DNA of 25,331 nt from a virus. The position numbers and the translations under genes are program-made. Each line of letters opens with the position of its first letter. Positions within the stretch are counted from its first letter, which is position 1. Shown piece after piece: positions 7,071 through 14,722 of the stretch. The stretch spans positions 1-25,331 of the IMG/VR virus record IMGVR_UViG_3300006919_000395; one strand, given 5' to 3'. Under the pieces are notes generated by a model that did no database searches, was not told where the DNA came from, and saw only the letters and a program-made list of their open reading frames with translations.

Positions 7071-7727
7071 ATGTATAGTATATTAAATACATTTTTTCAA
7101 AAAATCTATGTAATTACATGCTTTGAATTATCAGAAAGACATGAATTCATAAAAAAACAGTTTGATGATCTCAAACTTAATTATGAATTTGTAATAGCTC
7201 CGGATCAGTATATGTTTCAGGAAAATTATTTATCTGTATCAGAGCAAAGTTTAGTTTATGCCCATACAAATAGTATAAAAAATGCAATAATAAAAAATTA
7301 CAAACAAATTTTGATATGCGAAGATGATGTATTTTTTAATAAAACATTATCAATTATTGATATACAGAATTTTTTATTAACTTTACCTAAAGATTGGAAT
7401 TTTTTGCAATTAGGCAATCAAGAATGGGCCGAAAAATGGCTTCAACGCGAAAAAGTTAGTAAAAATTTATATCGATTTTTTCATGGCACAGGTTCCCATT
7501 GTATAGGTATAAGAAATAATGTATATAAAAATATTATAAAAAGTTTAGAGAGCGGGGAATATCCTGCAGATTTTGCATATTATAGTTTATATAAAGATTA
7601 TATTTGTTATTGCCCAGAAAAATTTATAGCAGATGCTCTCTCTAAAAATAATCATTTAAATTACAATTCGACATCCCATATATTTGAGAGTACAATTTTT
7701 CATAAAAATTCAATTGTTGAGAAATGA
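7071..7727 (+). CDS. GT25-like glycosyltransferase, second copy
   Basis: A 218-residue paralogue of the GT25-like protein at 5080. Shared features are KIYVITCFELSERHEFI (11-27), a Q/E-S-L-x-Y-A-H segment where family members have 'gc--SH', and the acidic catalytic motif EDD (84-86) in LICEDDVFF. These are followed by LPKDWNFLQLGNQ, which matches IPNNWEILNLGWH in the first copy. The start is ATG 7071; an ATG at 7065 is out of frame and stops after four codons. It leads a plus-strand block of transferase genes joined by 1-11 base overlaps, the next gene overlapping by ATGA. It probably adds a hexose to a glycan, with donor unknown. Confidence 0.78.
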   Translation: MYSILNTFFQKIYVITCFELSERHEFIKKQFDDLKLNYEFVIAPDQYMFQENYLSVSEQSLVYAHTNSIKNAIIKNYKQILICEDDVFFNKTLSIIDIQNFLLTLPKDWNFLQLGNQEWAEKWLQREKVSKNLYRFFHGTGSHCIGIRNNVYKNIIKSLESGEYPADFAYYSLYKDYICYCPEKFIADALSKNNHLNYNSTSHIFESTIFHKNSIVEK

Positions 7728-8341
7728 AAAAAATATTAAGAAAAAACTATTGTTTATTAATGCAAAAAATATTCAATGCTTTAGGGTGTACTACTATACC
7801 TAAAAAGCTGCATTTTATTTGGGTAGGAGATAAACCGATACCCAAAAAATTTGAAATATATTATAAAAAATGGGAATATCTATATCCAGATTACGATATA
7901 AAAATATGGGATGATAGTTTAGTACAGAAAAAAAACGTTATACCAGATAATTTAAAAGATCTTTACTATAATTATTCTCAATACCCTGTATTCCAAGCTG
8001 ATATATTAAGATATTGTATATTATATAAATATGGTGGTTTGTATTTTGATACAGACTTTGAGCCTCTCAAAAAAATAAAAGATGTATTTTTAGATTTTGA
8101 GTTTATAGGAGCAATACAAAATAATAATAAAGTAGCTATTGGTTTTATAGGTAGTGCCCCAGGTAGTGAATTACTACAAAGTTTATTAACAGATTTACCT
8201 ATACAAATAGATAAATTTATTTCAGCACACGGTGAGAAACTAAGCTTTAATTATTATTTACATAGTTTAACTGGGCCTGAGATTTTTGATAAATATTGTT
8301 ATTTACAAAACAAATTCAAATTATTTCTTTTTCACACCTGA
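7724..8341 (+). CDS. GT32-like DXD glycosyltransferase, N-terminal part before a frameshift
   Basis: This reads as a family 32 (OCH1/capsular-polysaccharide type) glycosyltransferase. Seen in order: IPKKLHFIWVGDKPIP (25-40), PDYDIKIWDD (55-64), QADILRYCILYKYGGLYFDTDFE (91-113) with the DXD motif D109-T-D111, then GSAPGSELLQSLL. After residue about 201 the frame runs into TGA at 8339-8341, while the natural C-terminus continues in the +1 frame (8328-8522). Fused, the protein would be about 265 residues, a normal length. The shift lies in TTATTTCTTTTTCAC. It may be a sequencing or assembly indel, a recent mutation, or recoding. It overlaps the upstream gene by ATGA, so it is translated as part of the block. 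Confidence 0.8.
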   Translation: MKKILRKNYCLLMQKIFNALGCTTIPKKLHFIWVGDKPIPKKFEIYYKKWEYLYPDYDIKIWDDSLVQKKNVIPDNLKDLYYNYSQYPVFQADILRYCILYKYGGLYFDTDFEPLKKIKDVFLDFEFIGAIQNNNKVAIGFIGSAPGSELLQSLLTDLPIQIDKFISAHGEKLSFNYYLHSLTGPEIFDKYCYLQNKFKLFLFHT

Positions 8342-8522
8342 ATATTTTTATCCATATTGGCATGAAGATAAAGAAGATAAAGAAATAGAAAACTTTAAAA
8401 TTAAATCCCCTATTTCATATGGAGTACATCATTGGTCAAAATCTTGGGAGGATATTGAAAGTATAGAACAGGATAATATAAATATTAATCAAATTAATAT
8501 ACCAGATATACCTAATACATAA
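8328..8522 (+). pseudogene. C-terminal part of the GT32-like gene in the +1 frame
   Basis: These 64 codons continue the GT32-like protein one frame over. The sense runs FFTPEYFYPYWHEDKED and ends with a GVHHWSKSW segment, matching the usual closing 'a-Hh---SW' of GT32-type enzymes. There is no ATG start for it: the frame opens at a TTG (8286) inside the upstream gene without a ribosome-binding site. It is therefore not an independent gene. Its stop TAA overlaps the ATG of the next gene, as expected for the true end of the upstream gene. Confidence 0.65.
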
Positions 8523-9130
8523 TGAATGATATTTCTATATATAGTTGCGCTAGTTCAGATTTAAATAAAGAGGTATTATATTATCAAAAATTGGTTTTTG
8601 AATTTTTTAATTTAGAAATACAACAAATTATTAAAGAAGATTTTGTACACGGTTTAGTTCTTGATAATATTATTAAAAACTGTGTATCAGAAAACATTAT
8701 TATCTTTGATGTAGATTGTATACCTTTAAAAATAGATTTTTTGCAAAAAATAATACATCAAATCAAAGATGGTAATACTTTATCAGGAGCAGTAGGCTGT
8801 GCAAATCATATAGATTCAAGTTTTACTTATATACACTCTTGTTTTATGGCCTTTAAAAAACAACTTTATTTAGATTGCGGTACTCCTTCTTTGAATTCTT
8901 ATGGTTTTGACACTTGCGGTAAATTTACCCAAGTATGTATTGAGAAAAATAAAAATATAAAATACTGGAATATAACTGATAGAGGGGATAGTATATGGGA
9001 CACTCCTGATAATGGGAAATTCGGCCATGGAACAGTATATGAAAACTTAATTTATCATCAATATGAGATTAGAAAACCTCAATATAGTACCCCGTTTATT
9101 AAAAAATGTAAAGAAATTATAAATAAATGA
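8522..9130 (+). CDS. Putative GT-A-fold glycosyltransferase
   Basis: A 202-residue protein with the features of a small GT-A enzyme: N-terminal beta-strand ISIYSCASSDL, a strand ending in a DXD motif NIIIFDVDCIPL (D63-V-D65), a mid-domain SGAVGCANHI segment like the 'aga-G----' after the DXD in nucleotide-sugar transferases, and a C-terminal GHGTVYENLIYHQYEIR with conserved-looking His residues that could complete metal binding. I cannot assign a CAZy family. It starts at ATG 8522, overlapping the stop before it (TAATG), and ends in ATGA with the sulfotransferase gene, so both are likely coupled. Confidence 0.6.
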   Translation: MNDISIYSCASSDLNKEVLYYQKLVFEFFNLEIQQIIKEDFVHGLVLDNIIKNCVSENIIIFDVDCIPLKIDFLQKIIHQIKDGNTLSGAVGCANHIDSSFTYIHSCFMAFKKQLYLDCGTPSLNSYGFDTCGKFTQVCIEKNKNIKYWNITDRGDSIWDTPDNGKFGHGTVYENLIYHQYEIRKPQYSTPFIKKCKEIINK

Positions 9131-9747
9131 TTTGTTTAAAAAAATATTATTATAGTTTACCTGAACAAGTAAGAAAATGTTTAACTCCAGAAGAAATACA
9201 CTGCTTTTATAATAAGATAGATTCGTATATCTTTACATCTTTTAAAGTAGCATCAACTTCTTTAAGACAAAAATCTTTTACACATGAAATACAACGAGTA
9301 TACGAAGTAGATGATAAAAAAAATATTTATGGTTTATATCGTTGCCCTAAACAAAGATTAGAATCTTTTTACAAAAATAAAATATTGTTTAGTTCTAAAA
9401 AAGAAAATCAAAAATGGGAACCGTGTCAACCTAAAATATTTGAGATATTCGGTCTTGAAAGATTTTTAAATTCAGATATAACATATGAAGAGTTTATTAA
9501 TGAAGCAGTAGAAGAGCTATCATATAAAGATGTGCATTTATTACCTCAAACTTACTATATACCATCATTTGTTGAAAAACACATCCAGTTGTTACAATAT
9601 AATCCTATACTTGAAAAAAAATTCTATATTACAACGATAGAAAATAAAACTTCTAATATAAAATTTAATTATACAAAAAAAATGATTAATAATATTGAAA
9701 CAATATACAAAAAAGATTATTTAAGATTTTTTAACCATGATTCTTGA
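9127..9747 (+). CDS. Carbohydrate sulfotransferase-like protein (Sulfotransfer_2 type)
   Basis: A 206-residue protein that carries both PAPS-binding elements of sulfotransferases. The 5'-phosphosulfate loop is FTSFKVASTSLR (36-47) with K40 and the S/T-rich turn. The 3'-phosphate element is YGLYRCPKQRLESFYKNK (68-85), equivalent to the 'vvRdP--RllSay' of carbohydrate sulfotransferases. The C-terminus YKKDYLRFF is like the 'y--Dy--f' end of the Sulfotransfer_2 family. It would move sulfate from PAPS to a sugar hydroxyl. PAPS must come from the host; no PAPS synthesis gene is here. It lies between transferase genes, so the substrate is probably the glycan made by this block. Confidence 0.75.
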   Translation: MICLKKYYYSLPEQVRKCLTPEEIHCFYNKIDSYIFTSFKVASTSLRQKSFTHEIQRVYEVDDKKNIYGLYRCPKQRLESFYKNKILFSSKKENQKWEPCQPKIFEIFGLERFLNSDITYEEFINEAVEELSYKDVHLLPQTYYIPSFVEKHIQLLQYNPILEKKFYITTIENKTSNIKFNYTKKMINNIETIYKKDYLRFFNHDS

Positions 9748-10630
9748 TAGTAATAACTATACAGTAAAAATTTTAAAACAGTTTGATGGAGAATCAAATT
9801 ACTTTAATTGCACTTCATATAATAATAATGTTCTTTACAGAAAAGAAACAATATATAATAAAGAATTTCTTATAAGCGGTATAGTGAATGAAGAAGATAA
9901 TTATATTTTAAAGCCATATACAGATAAAAACTTATTATATAGTTTTGAAGACCCTCGTTATATTAATGAAAAAGAAATAAGCCTCAATAGAGTAGAAATA
10001 GATATTAATAAAAATTATAATATTAATATAGTAAAAGTATGTAAGTTTGACTTATATACAAAAGAATTTACTTTCTATAATACTCAGAGCGGTATTTATG
10101 AAAAAAACTGGCAATTTTTAAATAACGAAATATTGTATAATCTACAGCCATATATAATTTTTGATCAACAAGAAATAGTAATAAAAGAAGAATATTATGA
10201 TTGGGGGTTTTGGATTGATAAATATGGTTACCCTTTTTTAAGTACTAGAGAATTCAATATTGGTAGCAATACATATATAATTTTTCATAGTCATAATAGA
10301 GATTCAAACGGCATAAATTTTTATTATTATTGCGGGTTAGCTCAAATAGATAATAACTATAATATTTTAGGTTATTACAAATTACCTCTTTTTGATACCT
10401 CGAACTTAATTGAAACAGATATATCAAGAGGGTATTTTGATTGGAGACGAGGTCTTAAAAACAAATGTCAAGTAGTTGATGTTGTTTTTCCGATGACAGT
10501 ACAAGATAATGAGAAAAATATTAAAATATATTGCGGTATAAATGATTGCGCTGCTGGTATTATAACTATAGAAAAAGATATACTACAAAAACAATTGCAA
10601 TATCACTCAAATATTTTTGAAAAATTCTAA
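9737..10630 (+). CDS. GH130-like five-bladed beta-propeller protein
   Basis: A 297-residue protein resembling glycosidase-related beta-propellers (GH130, mannoside phosphorylases/hydrolases, and related proteins in glycan loci). Seen: FEDPRY (70-75), YEKNWQFL then LQPYIIF (121-142), as in 'EKNW-pf----l-fiYs-dP', GYPFLSTREF, a blade with HSH---- and YYYCGLAQID (183-204), and VVFPMT then IKIYCGINDCAAGIITI (249-278), matching 'vvfP-g-------yyGaaD--igva'. Which residues would be catalytic is not clear, and some such proteins are thought to act as transferases. It may trim or build mannose-like units. It is the last gene of its block, and its end overlaps the convergent GT4-like gene by 24 bases. 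Confidence 0.5.
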   Translation: MILDSNNYTVKILKQFDGESNYFNCTSYNNNVLYRKETIYNKEFLISGIVNEEDNYILKPYTDKNLLYSFEDPRYINEKEISLNRVEIDINKNYNINIVKVCKFDLYTKEFTFYNTQSGIYEKNWQFLNNEILYNLQPYIIFDQQEIVIKEEYYDWGFWIDKYGYPFLSTREFNIGSNTYIIFHSHNRDSNGINFYYYCGLAQIDNNYNILGYYKLPLFDTSNLIETDISRGYFDWRRGLKNKCQVVDVVFPMTVQDNEKNIKIYCGINDCAAGIITIEKDILQKQLQYHSNIFEKF

Positions 10631-11551
10631 AAAGTTATTTTTATTAGTATTGAATAAATTAGTTAAATATTTTCTTGGTTTTTTATAATTTTTAGAAGCG
10701 ATTTTATCCTCAAGATCTGAAGAATCGACAATAAAACCTCTGCGAAAAGGAAACTTAGTGCTCTCACTATCATTATTACTATTTAAAAATTCATATTCTT
10801 CGTTAATTATAATACCTGGTTTGGTCTCTAAAAAAATTAAATAGTCTGGATCAATTTGCTCTTCCCAAACTGGTATTTTTGATGCAATAACTTTTTTATC
10901 GCATAACATTCCTTCAAACATATAGTGTCCGTGTGCCTCATATAAAGAAGGACAAATATGAGTATCACTAGTATTAAAAACTCTTGAAAGTTTAGTATCA
11001 GAAATATATTCGGTATAATAAAATTCTGTTCTTACATCCTTATACCTACCAGTACTATCGAATATATGTACATTAGTATTATTAAGTAAGCATTCTGTAT
11101 TTTTTTGTATAGATTTGCCTGCAAAATGTATTATATTATTATTTTTATATTTATTATAATGATTATCGTACAAATCTCTTGACCAAAAATACAAAACATT
11201 TATATTAGAATGGAGACCTTCTAATAATTTTTTTGCAAACTTATTTTTTACTATAACATAATCAAAGTCTGACAATGAACTTGCTTCCTTACAGGTAAGC
11301 CACTCTTCATTAACAATAAAAACGTTAATTTTATTTCTTGTAAGTAAGTTAGGCTGAAAATTTTGTATAAAAATACCTATATCATATTGTACTTCTGGAG
11401 TATAATCAAAATAATTATTATTATCATTCTGACTTATTGAAAAATCAAACAAAGAACAATCAAATTCAGCATCTAAACACTCCTTAATTAAAGACGCATC
11501 AACTTTAACTCCTACTCCATTGTCCCAATAATAGATACAACTTGTACGCAT
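10607..11551 (-). CDS. GT4-like (GT-B) glycosyltransferase
   Basis: A 314-residue GT-B protein. The N-terminal half has YDIGIFIQNFQP and INVFIVNEEWL, like the acceptor domain of retaining GT4 enzymes. The C-terminal half has IIHFAGKSIQKNTE (140-153) with G145-K146, EYISDTKLSRVFNTSDTHICPSLYEAHGHYMFEGMLC (181-217), and the EX7E signature of GT4 (E205 to E213). This is followed by KVIASKIPVWEEQ, the usual domain end. It is cytosolic, with no membrane segment. It is downstream of the small gene at 11904-11551 with a one-base TAATG overlap. Its 3' end meets the convergent propeller gene. The sugar donor cannot be told from the sequence. Confidence 0.75.
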   Translation of the reverse strand: MRTSCIYYWDNGVGVKVDASLIKECLDAEFDCSLFDFSISQNDNNNYFDYTPEVQYDIGIFIQNFQPNLLTRNKINVFIVNEEWLTCKEASSLSDFDYVIVKNKFAKKLLEGLHSNINVLYFWSRDLYDNHYNKYKNNNIIHFAGKSIQKNTECLLNNTNVHIFDSTGRYKDVRTEFYYTEYISDTKLSRVFNTSDTHICPSLYEAHGHYMFEGMLCDKKVIASKIPVWEEQIDPDYLIFLETKPGIIINEEYEFLNSNNDSESTKFPFRRGFIVDSSDLEDKIASKNYKKPRKYLTNLFNTNKNNFLEFFKNI

Positions 11552-11904
11552 TATTTATAACCTAAGAAGTCCCATTGATCAATATTATTATCCCAATAAA
11601 CATATATACCAATAGGTAAAAGACAGACATCAACAAGCTTACCGTCTTTAAAATGCTTGCGCATGGATTTTTTTTCAACAAGAAAAAGCTTTTCGTTAAA
11701 GTAAATTGTTTTTAAACAATTTTTATACCTCTTCTCCATCTGTTCTTTATGGTTTATTAATCTCCAATCCCAATTAAATGGACACCAATAAACCTCGTCT
11801 CCTTCTGCGGTAGTAACTTTAGGTGTTTTAATATCGAAATATTCAATATTTTCTGTTTGTTCCTCGGTAACGGTAAATTGCTGATCCTTAAATAAAACTT
11901 CCAT
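11551..11904 (-). CDS. Hypothetical 117-residue protein
   Basis: I do not recognise this protein. It is acidic at the N-terminus, then has an aromatic, basic middle with YWCPFNWDWRLINHKEQMEKRYKNCLKT-type sequence and a C-terminal aromatic strand ending in YVYWDNNIDQWDFLGYK. Only two Cys and no membrane segment are seen. Its base composition is less AT-rich than the glycosyltransferases around it and nearer to the virion genes, which may mean a separate origin. It starts the minus-strand pair with the GT4-like gene and diverges from the radical SAM gene at 11931. Confidence 0.55.
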   Translation of the reverse strand: MEVLFKDQQFTVTEEQTENIEYFDIKTPKVTTAEGDEVYWCPFNWDWRLINHKEQMEKRYKNCLKTIYFNEKLFLVEKKSMRKHFKDGKLVDVCLLPIGIYVYWDNNIDQWDFLGYK

Positions 11905-11930
11905 GGCTTTTTATATATTTTAATCTAAAT
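11905..11930. promoter_or_regulatory. Divergent intergenic region upstream of the radical SAM gene
   Basis: Only 26 AT-rich bases separate two divergent genes. CTAAATA (11926-11932, plus strand) runs into the first ATG of the radical SAM gene and resembles the motif found before the gp15-like and gp31-like starts on the minus strand. No ribosome-binding site is seen. Promoter function is inferred from the divergent layout. Confidence 0.25.
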
Positions 11931-13001
11931 ATGATTAATATCAAGATGGATTTAACGGATAAATTTTGCAGCAGACCTTGGGATTTTTTTGAAATACAAG
12001 AAAAAAATATATACAACTGCTGCCCTACTTGGGTTAATCATGTAACAATAGGGGAAACTACTACTGATTTAGATATAGAAAAAATATGGAACGGAGATCT
12101 AGCTAAAAATTTTAGAAAATCTATATTAGACGGTAGTTTTAAGTTTTGTAATAAAGAATTATGTCCTCAAATTAAAAATAACTCATTACCTACTATACAA
12201 GAAGTAAAAGAGGGTAAGATAGGTTCAATATATTCTACGATAATAGAATATAAGTTAACCCAAACAGACAAACCAGGTACTATAAATCTATGTTATGATA
12301 GGAGTTGTAATTTGAGATGTCCTTCGTGTAGAAAAGATTTTATATATTACACAGAAAAGACATACAAAAAAGAGTTTGATAGACTAACTTTAATAAATGA
12401 AGCGGTCTTAAAATATGTACATTCAGAAAAAAAAGAAATAACTCTCAATATTACAGGTTCAGGAGACCCGTTCGGGTCTAAACATTTTTATAATTTACTT
12501 AAACAACTTAATTATAACAAAAACCCTAAAATTAAATTACTATTACAAACTAATGGAGTTTTATTTGATGAAAAAAGATGGGAAGACTTAAAAAATATAC
12601 ATAAATTCCATATTGATACTATTATTAGCTTAGATGCAGGAGATAAGCAATCATATGATCTCACCAGAAGAGGTGGTGATTGGAATAAAGTAAATCATAA
12701 TTTAGGTTTTATAAAAAAACTACAAGAACAAAAACTTATAAATTGGGTAAGATTAGATATGGTAGTACAAAATAACAACTACAAAACAATACCTCAATTT
12801 ATTGATATAGCTCGAAAACATGATTTTCACTCATATACATCTCGTATAGTGAATTGGGGTACATTTACCCCTATTGAATTTATGTATCATAATATTTTTA
12901 ATACTAACCATAAAAATTATATAGATTTAAAGCGCTTAGTTAAGCAGGTATCTCCATACGAAAAACATGATTGGGGTAATATATCTGATATTTTAAATTA
13001 A
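11931..13001 (+). CDS. Radical SAM protein with N-terminal SPASM-like cysteine region
   Basis: A 356-residue radical SAM enzyme. The cluster motif CX3CX2C is C126, C130, C133 in CNLRCPSC. Downstream are the GSGDPF segment (about 176-181, the 'GE-ll' region for SAM binding) and LLQTNGVLF, as in typical radical SAM barrels. Before the barrel lies a Cys-rich part (C13, C30, C31, C73, C78) with CSRPWDFFEIQEKNIYNCC, IEKIWNGDLAKNFRKSILDG and FCNKELC. This is the pattern of SPASM/twitch auxiliary-cluster domains, which usually sit at the C-terminus. The substrate is unknown; a sugar or peptide modification is inferred from context. ATG 11946 is a possible later start just before the conserved FCSRPW. 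It heads the longest plus-strand block. Confidence 0.8.
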   Translation: MINIKMDLTDKFCSRPWDFFEIQEKNIYNCCPTWVNHVTIGETTTDLDIEKIWNGDLAKNFRKSILDGSFKFCNKELCPQIKNNSLPTIQEVKEGKIGSIYSTIIEYKLTQTDKPGTINLCYDRSCNLRCPSCRKDFIYYTEKTYKKEFDRLTLINEAVLKYVHSEKKEITLNITGSGDPFGSKHFYNLLKQLNYNKNPKIKLLLQTNGVLFDEKRWEDLKNIHKFHIDTIISLDAGDKQSYDLTRRGGDWNKVNHNLGFIKKLQEQKLINWVRLDMVVQNNNYKTIPQFIDIARKHDFHSYTSRIVNWGTFTPIEFMYHNIFNTNHKNYIDLKRLVKQVSPYEKHDWGNISDILN

Positions 13002-13022
13002 TATACTTAAAAATATTCATAT

Positions 13023-13889
13023 ATGAAAAACATTCCAGTATATTGTGTAATTCGTACAGATAGAGATTATAATTATACTCAAACAACAAACTTAGAGTTA
13101 CATCAAGGCTCTCCTGAATATTCCGGTCAATTTGCAATATACTGGAATAGTATTTTCAAGAAAAAATTATCTAAAGTAAAGCAAGAACTAAGACACATAA
13201 GTTTTAATTCAATAAAAAAGGCTGATTTCGATAAAGTGTACTGGAATTTGCAAGATTTTTTTGATGATTATAAAAATATAAAAAATAAAACCCTAGTATA
13301 CATGCAAGATGATGATGATTTGGTAGTACCAGATATTGCATCTAAAATAAAACAAAATTACAAGAGAGGGTTCGATGGGTTAGTTTGGGGACATCTAAGG
13401 CTACATGGTATGTATAATTTTTATTTTACTGATATTGAGATTGGTCGAAAAGGATTAGATGATAAAGGTAATACTATGGATATAAATTTTAACCCATTTC
13501 CTTTTATTCAAAGCAACCATAATGTTACATTATATCCAATAGAAAAAAATAATAAAATAGGTACTTACATAAAAGAGTTAGATAAAATATTACCAATTAA
13601 TCACTCATGTATTAACTGGTATCTGTTTCAAACGTCAAAAAAATTTATTAGAATAAATGAGATATTATCAGTATATAATAGTACACCTGCTTCAACAACT
13701 TATATAGGAGATGAACTTAATATACTAAAACATGAACATGCTAAAGAATGGTTTGAGTCTACAGAAACTTTTTATAAATATGTAAAAAAATTTACTCTAG
13801 TAAAGGAAAAGGGTTGTGTGCAAGCATTACCTCACAGTTTAAAAAGATACATAACAAAAACAAAAAACATTTTTAAAGATTGCTTATGA
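13023..13889 (+). CDS. Putative glycosyltransferase with DDDD motif, paralogue 1
   Basis: A 288-residue protein that I read as a GT-A-fold transferase. A strand LVYMQDDDDLVVPDI carries four acidic residues (96-99) in the position of the metal-binding DXD. Then follow FDGLVWGHLRLHG (117-129) with a W-x-H-x-R-x-H pattern, a NPFPFIQSNH block (157-166), and a C-terminal INWYLFQTSKKFIRINEILSVYNSTPAST. The same blocks occur in the same order in the protein at 15807. The family is not one I can name. It is linked to its neighbours by a 21-base gap upstream and an ATGA overlap downstream. Confidence 0.6.
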   Translation: MKNIPVYCVIRTDRDYNYTQTTNLELHQGSPEYSGQFAIYWNSIFKKKLSKVKQELRHISFNSIKKADFDKVYWNLQDFFDDYKNIKNKTLVYMQDDDDLVVPDIASKIKQNYKRGFDGLVWGHLRLHGMYNFYFTDIEIGRKGLDDKGNTMDINFNPFPFIQSNHNVTLYPIEKNNKIGTYIKELDKILPINHSCINWYLFQTSKKFIRINEILSVYNSTPASTTYIGDELNILKHEHAKEWFESTETFYKYVKKFTLVKEKGCVQALPHSLKRYITKTKNIFKDCL

Positions 13890-14722
13890 CAACAATTTTT
13901 GGTTTAGCAGATAATTATTCTATAAATGAGTGTAAATATTTTTTAAATTCCCTACAACAAATAAATTTTCAAGGGGAATTAATTCTATTTTCTAATACTT
14001 TAAAAGCAAGAAATGTTACAAAATATAAATTTTGTAAAATAGTTAAAAAACCTTTAAAGTATATAAATTTAACATATGCAGAAAATGTTCTACGCTACTT
14101 TTACTTTTTGGATTATATAAAAGAAAATATAACTCATAATAGTAAAATTTTATTTACTGATATACGAGATACAATATTTCAAACTAATAAAGTTTTTAAT
14201 ATAGAAATGAAAAAAGGTATGTACTTTTTTCGAGAAAATAAAAACAATTTAATATTTACAGAAGACTGGCATAATATATGGTATAAAGATATAGAAAGAG
14301 AAGATATGCTTGATCTTAATAGTAAGAAAAAATTTATTTACTGCAGCGGTATACATTTATTTAAAAATAAACAATACGCTATACAATATTGCGAATTGTT
14401 TAAGCAAAAAGCCGCAGATTATAAAAAATATACTTGGAAGCTTATGGATCAACCAGTACATCAAATGGTAATATATGAAGATAAAATAGATTCAAAAAAA
14501 TTATTATATAATGAAAATAATGAATTAGTTTTTCATATGGGGCTATGCGACGAAGGAGAATATTCAGTTAATGAACATGAATTTGAAGCAAAAAACCACA
14601 TTACTAAAAATAAAAAATATTCTAAAACAAAAATATGTTTGAAAAAAAGTGTTCCATCTATTATACATCAGTATGATCGCCGAGAAAGAGCTACAAATTT
14701 AGTAAAGGATTTATATACATGA
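13886..14722 (+). CDS. Putative GT-A-like glycosyltransferase with DIRD motif
   Basis: A 278-residue protein. It begins MTTIFGLADNYSINECKYFLNSL, a first strand and helix typical of nucleotide-sugar transferases. It contains ILFTDIRDTIFQTNKVFN (88-105), close to the 'D-RD-iFq-dPf' motif of plant- and bacterium-type putative transferases, then FIYCSGIHLFKNKQYA and a MDQPVHQMVIY segment, which in such enzymes lines the active site. I use ATG 13886, which shares ATGA with the stop before it; the TTG at 13880 in the same frame is a weaker choice. It is coupled to the next gene by another ATGA overlap. Confidence 0.62.
   Translation: MTTIFGLADNYSINECKYFLNSLQQINFQGELILFSNTLKARNVTKYKFCKIVKKPLKYINLTYAENVLRYFYFLDYIKENITHNSKILFTDIRDTIFQTNKVFNIEMKKGMYFFRENKNNLIFTEDWHNIWYKDIEREDMLDLNSKKKFIYCSGIHLFKNKQYAIQYCELFKQKAADYKKYTWKLMDQPVHQMVIYEDKIDSKKLLYNENNELVFHMGLCDEGEYSVNEHEFEAKNHITKNKKYSKTKICLKKSVPSIIHQYDRRERATNLVKDLYT

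Noticed and set aside
12940-13137. Open minus-strand frame across the radical SAM/DDDD gene junction
   Set aside because: Short, antisense to both genes, no motif.
13773-13780. TATAAATA octamers inside genes (for example here, 8477-8484, 15576-15583, and on the minus strand 601-608, 11552-11559, 17656-17663)
   Set aside because: Their number is about what base composition predicts, and they sit within coding sequence away from block starts.
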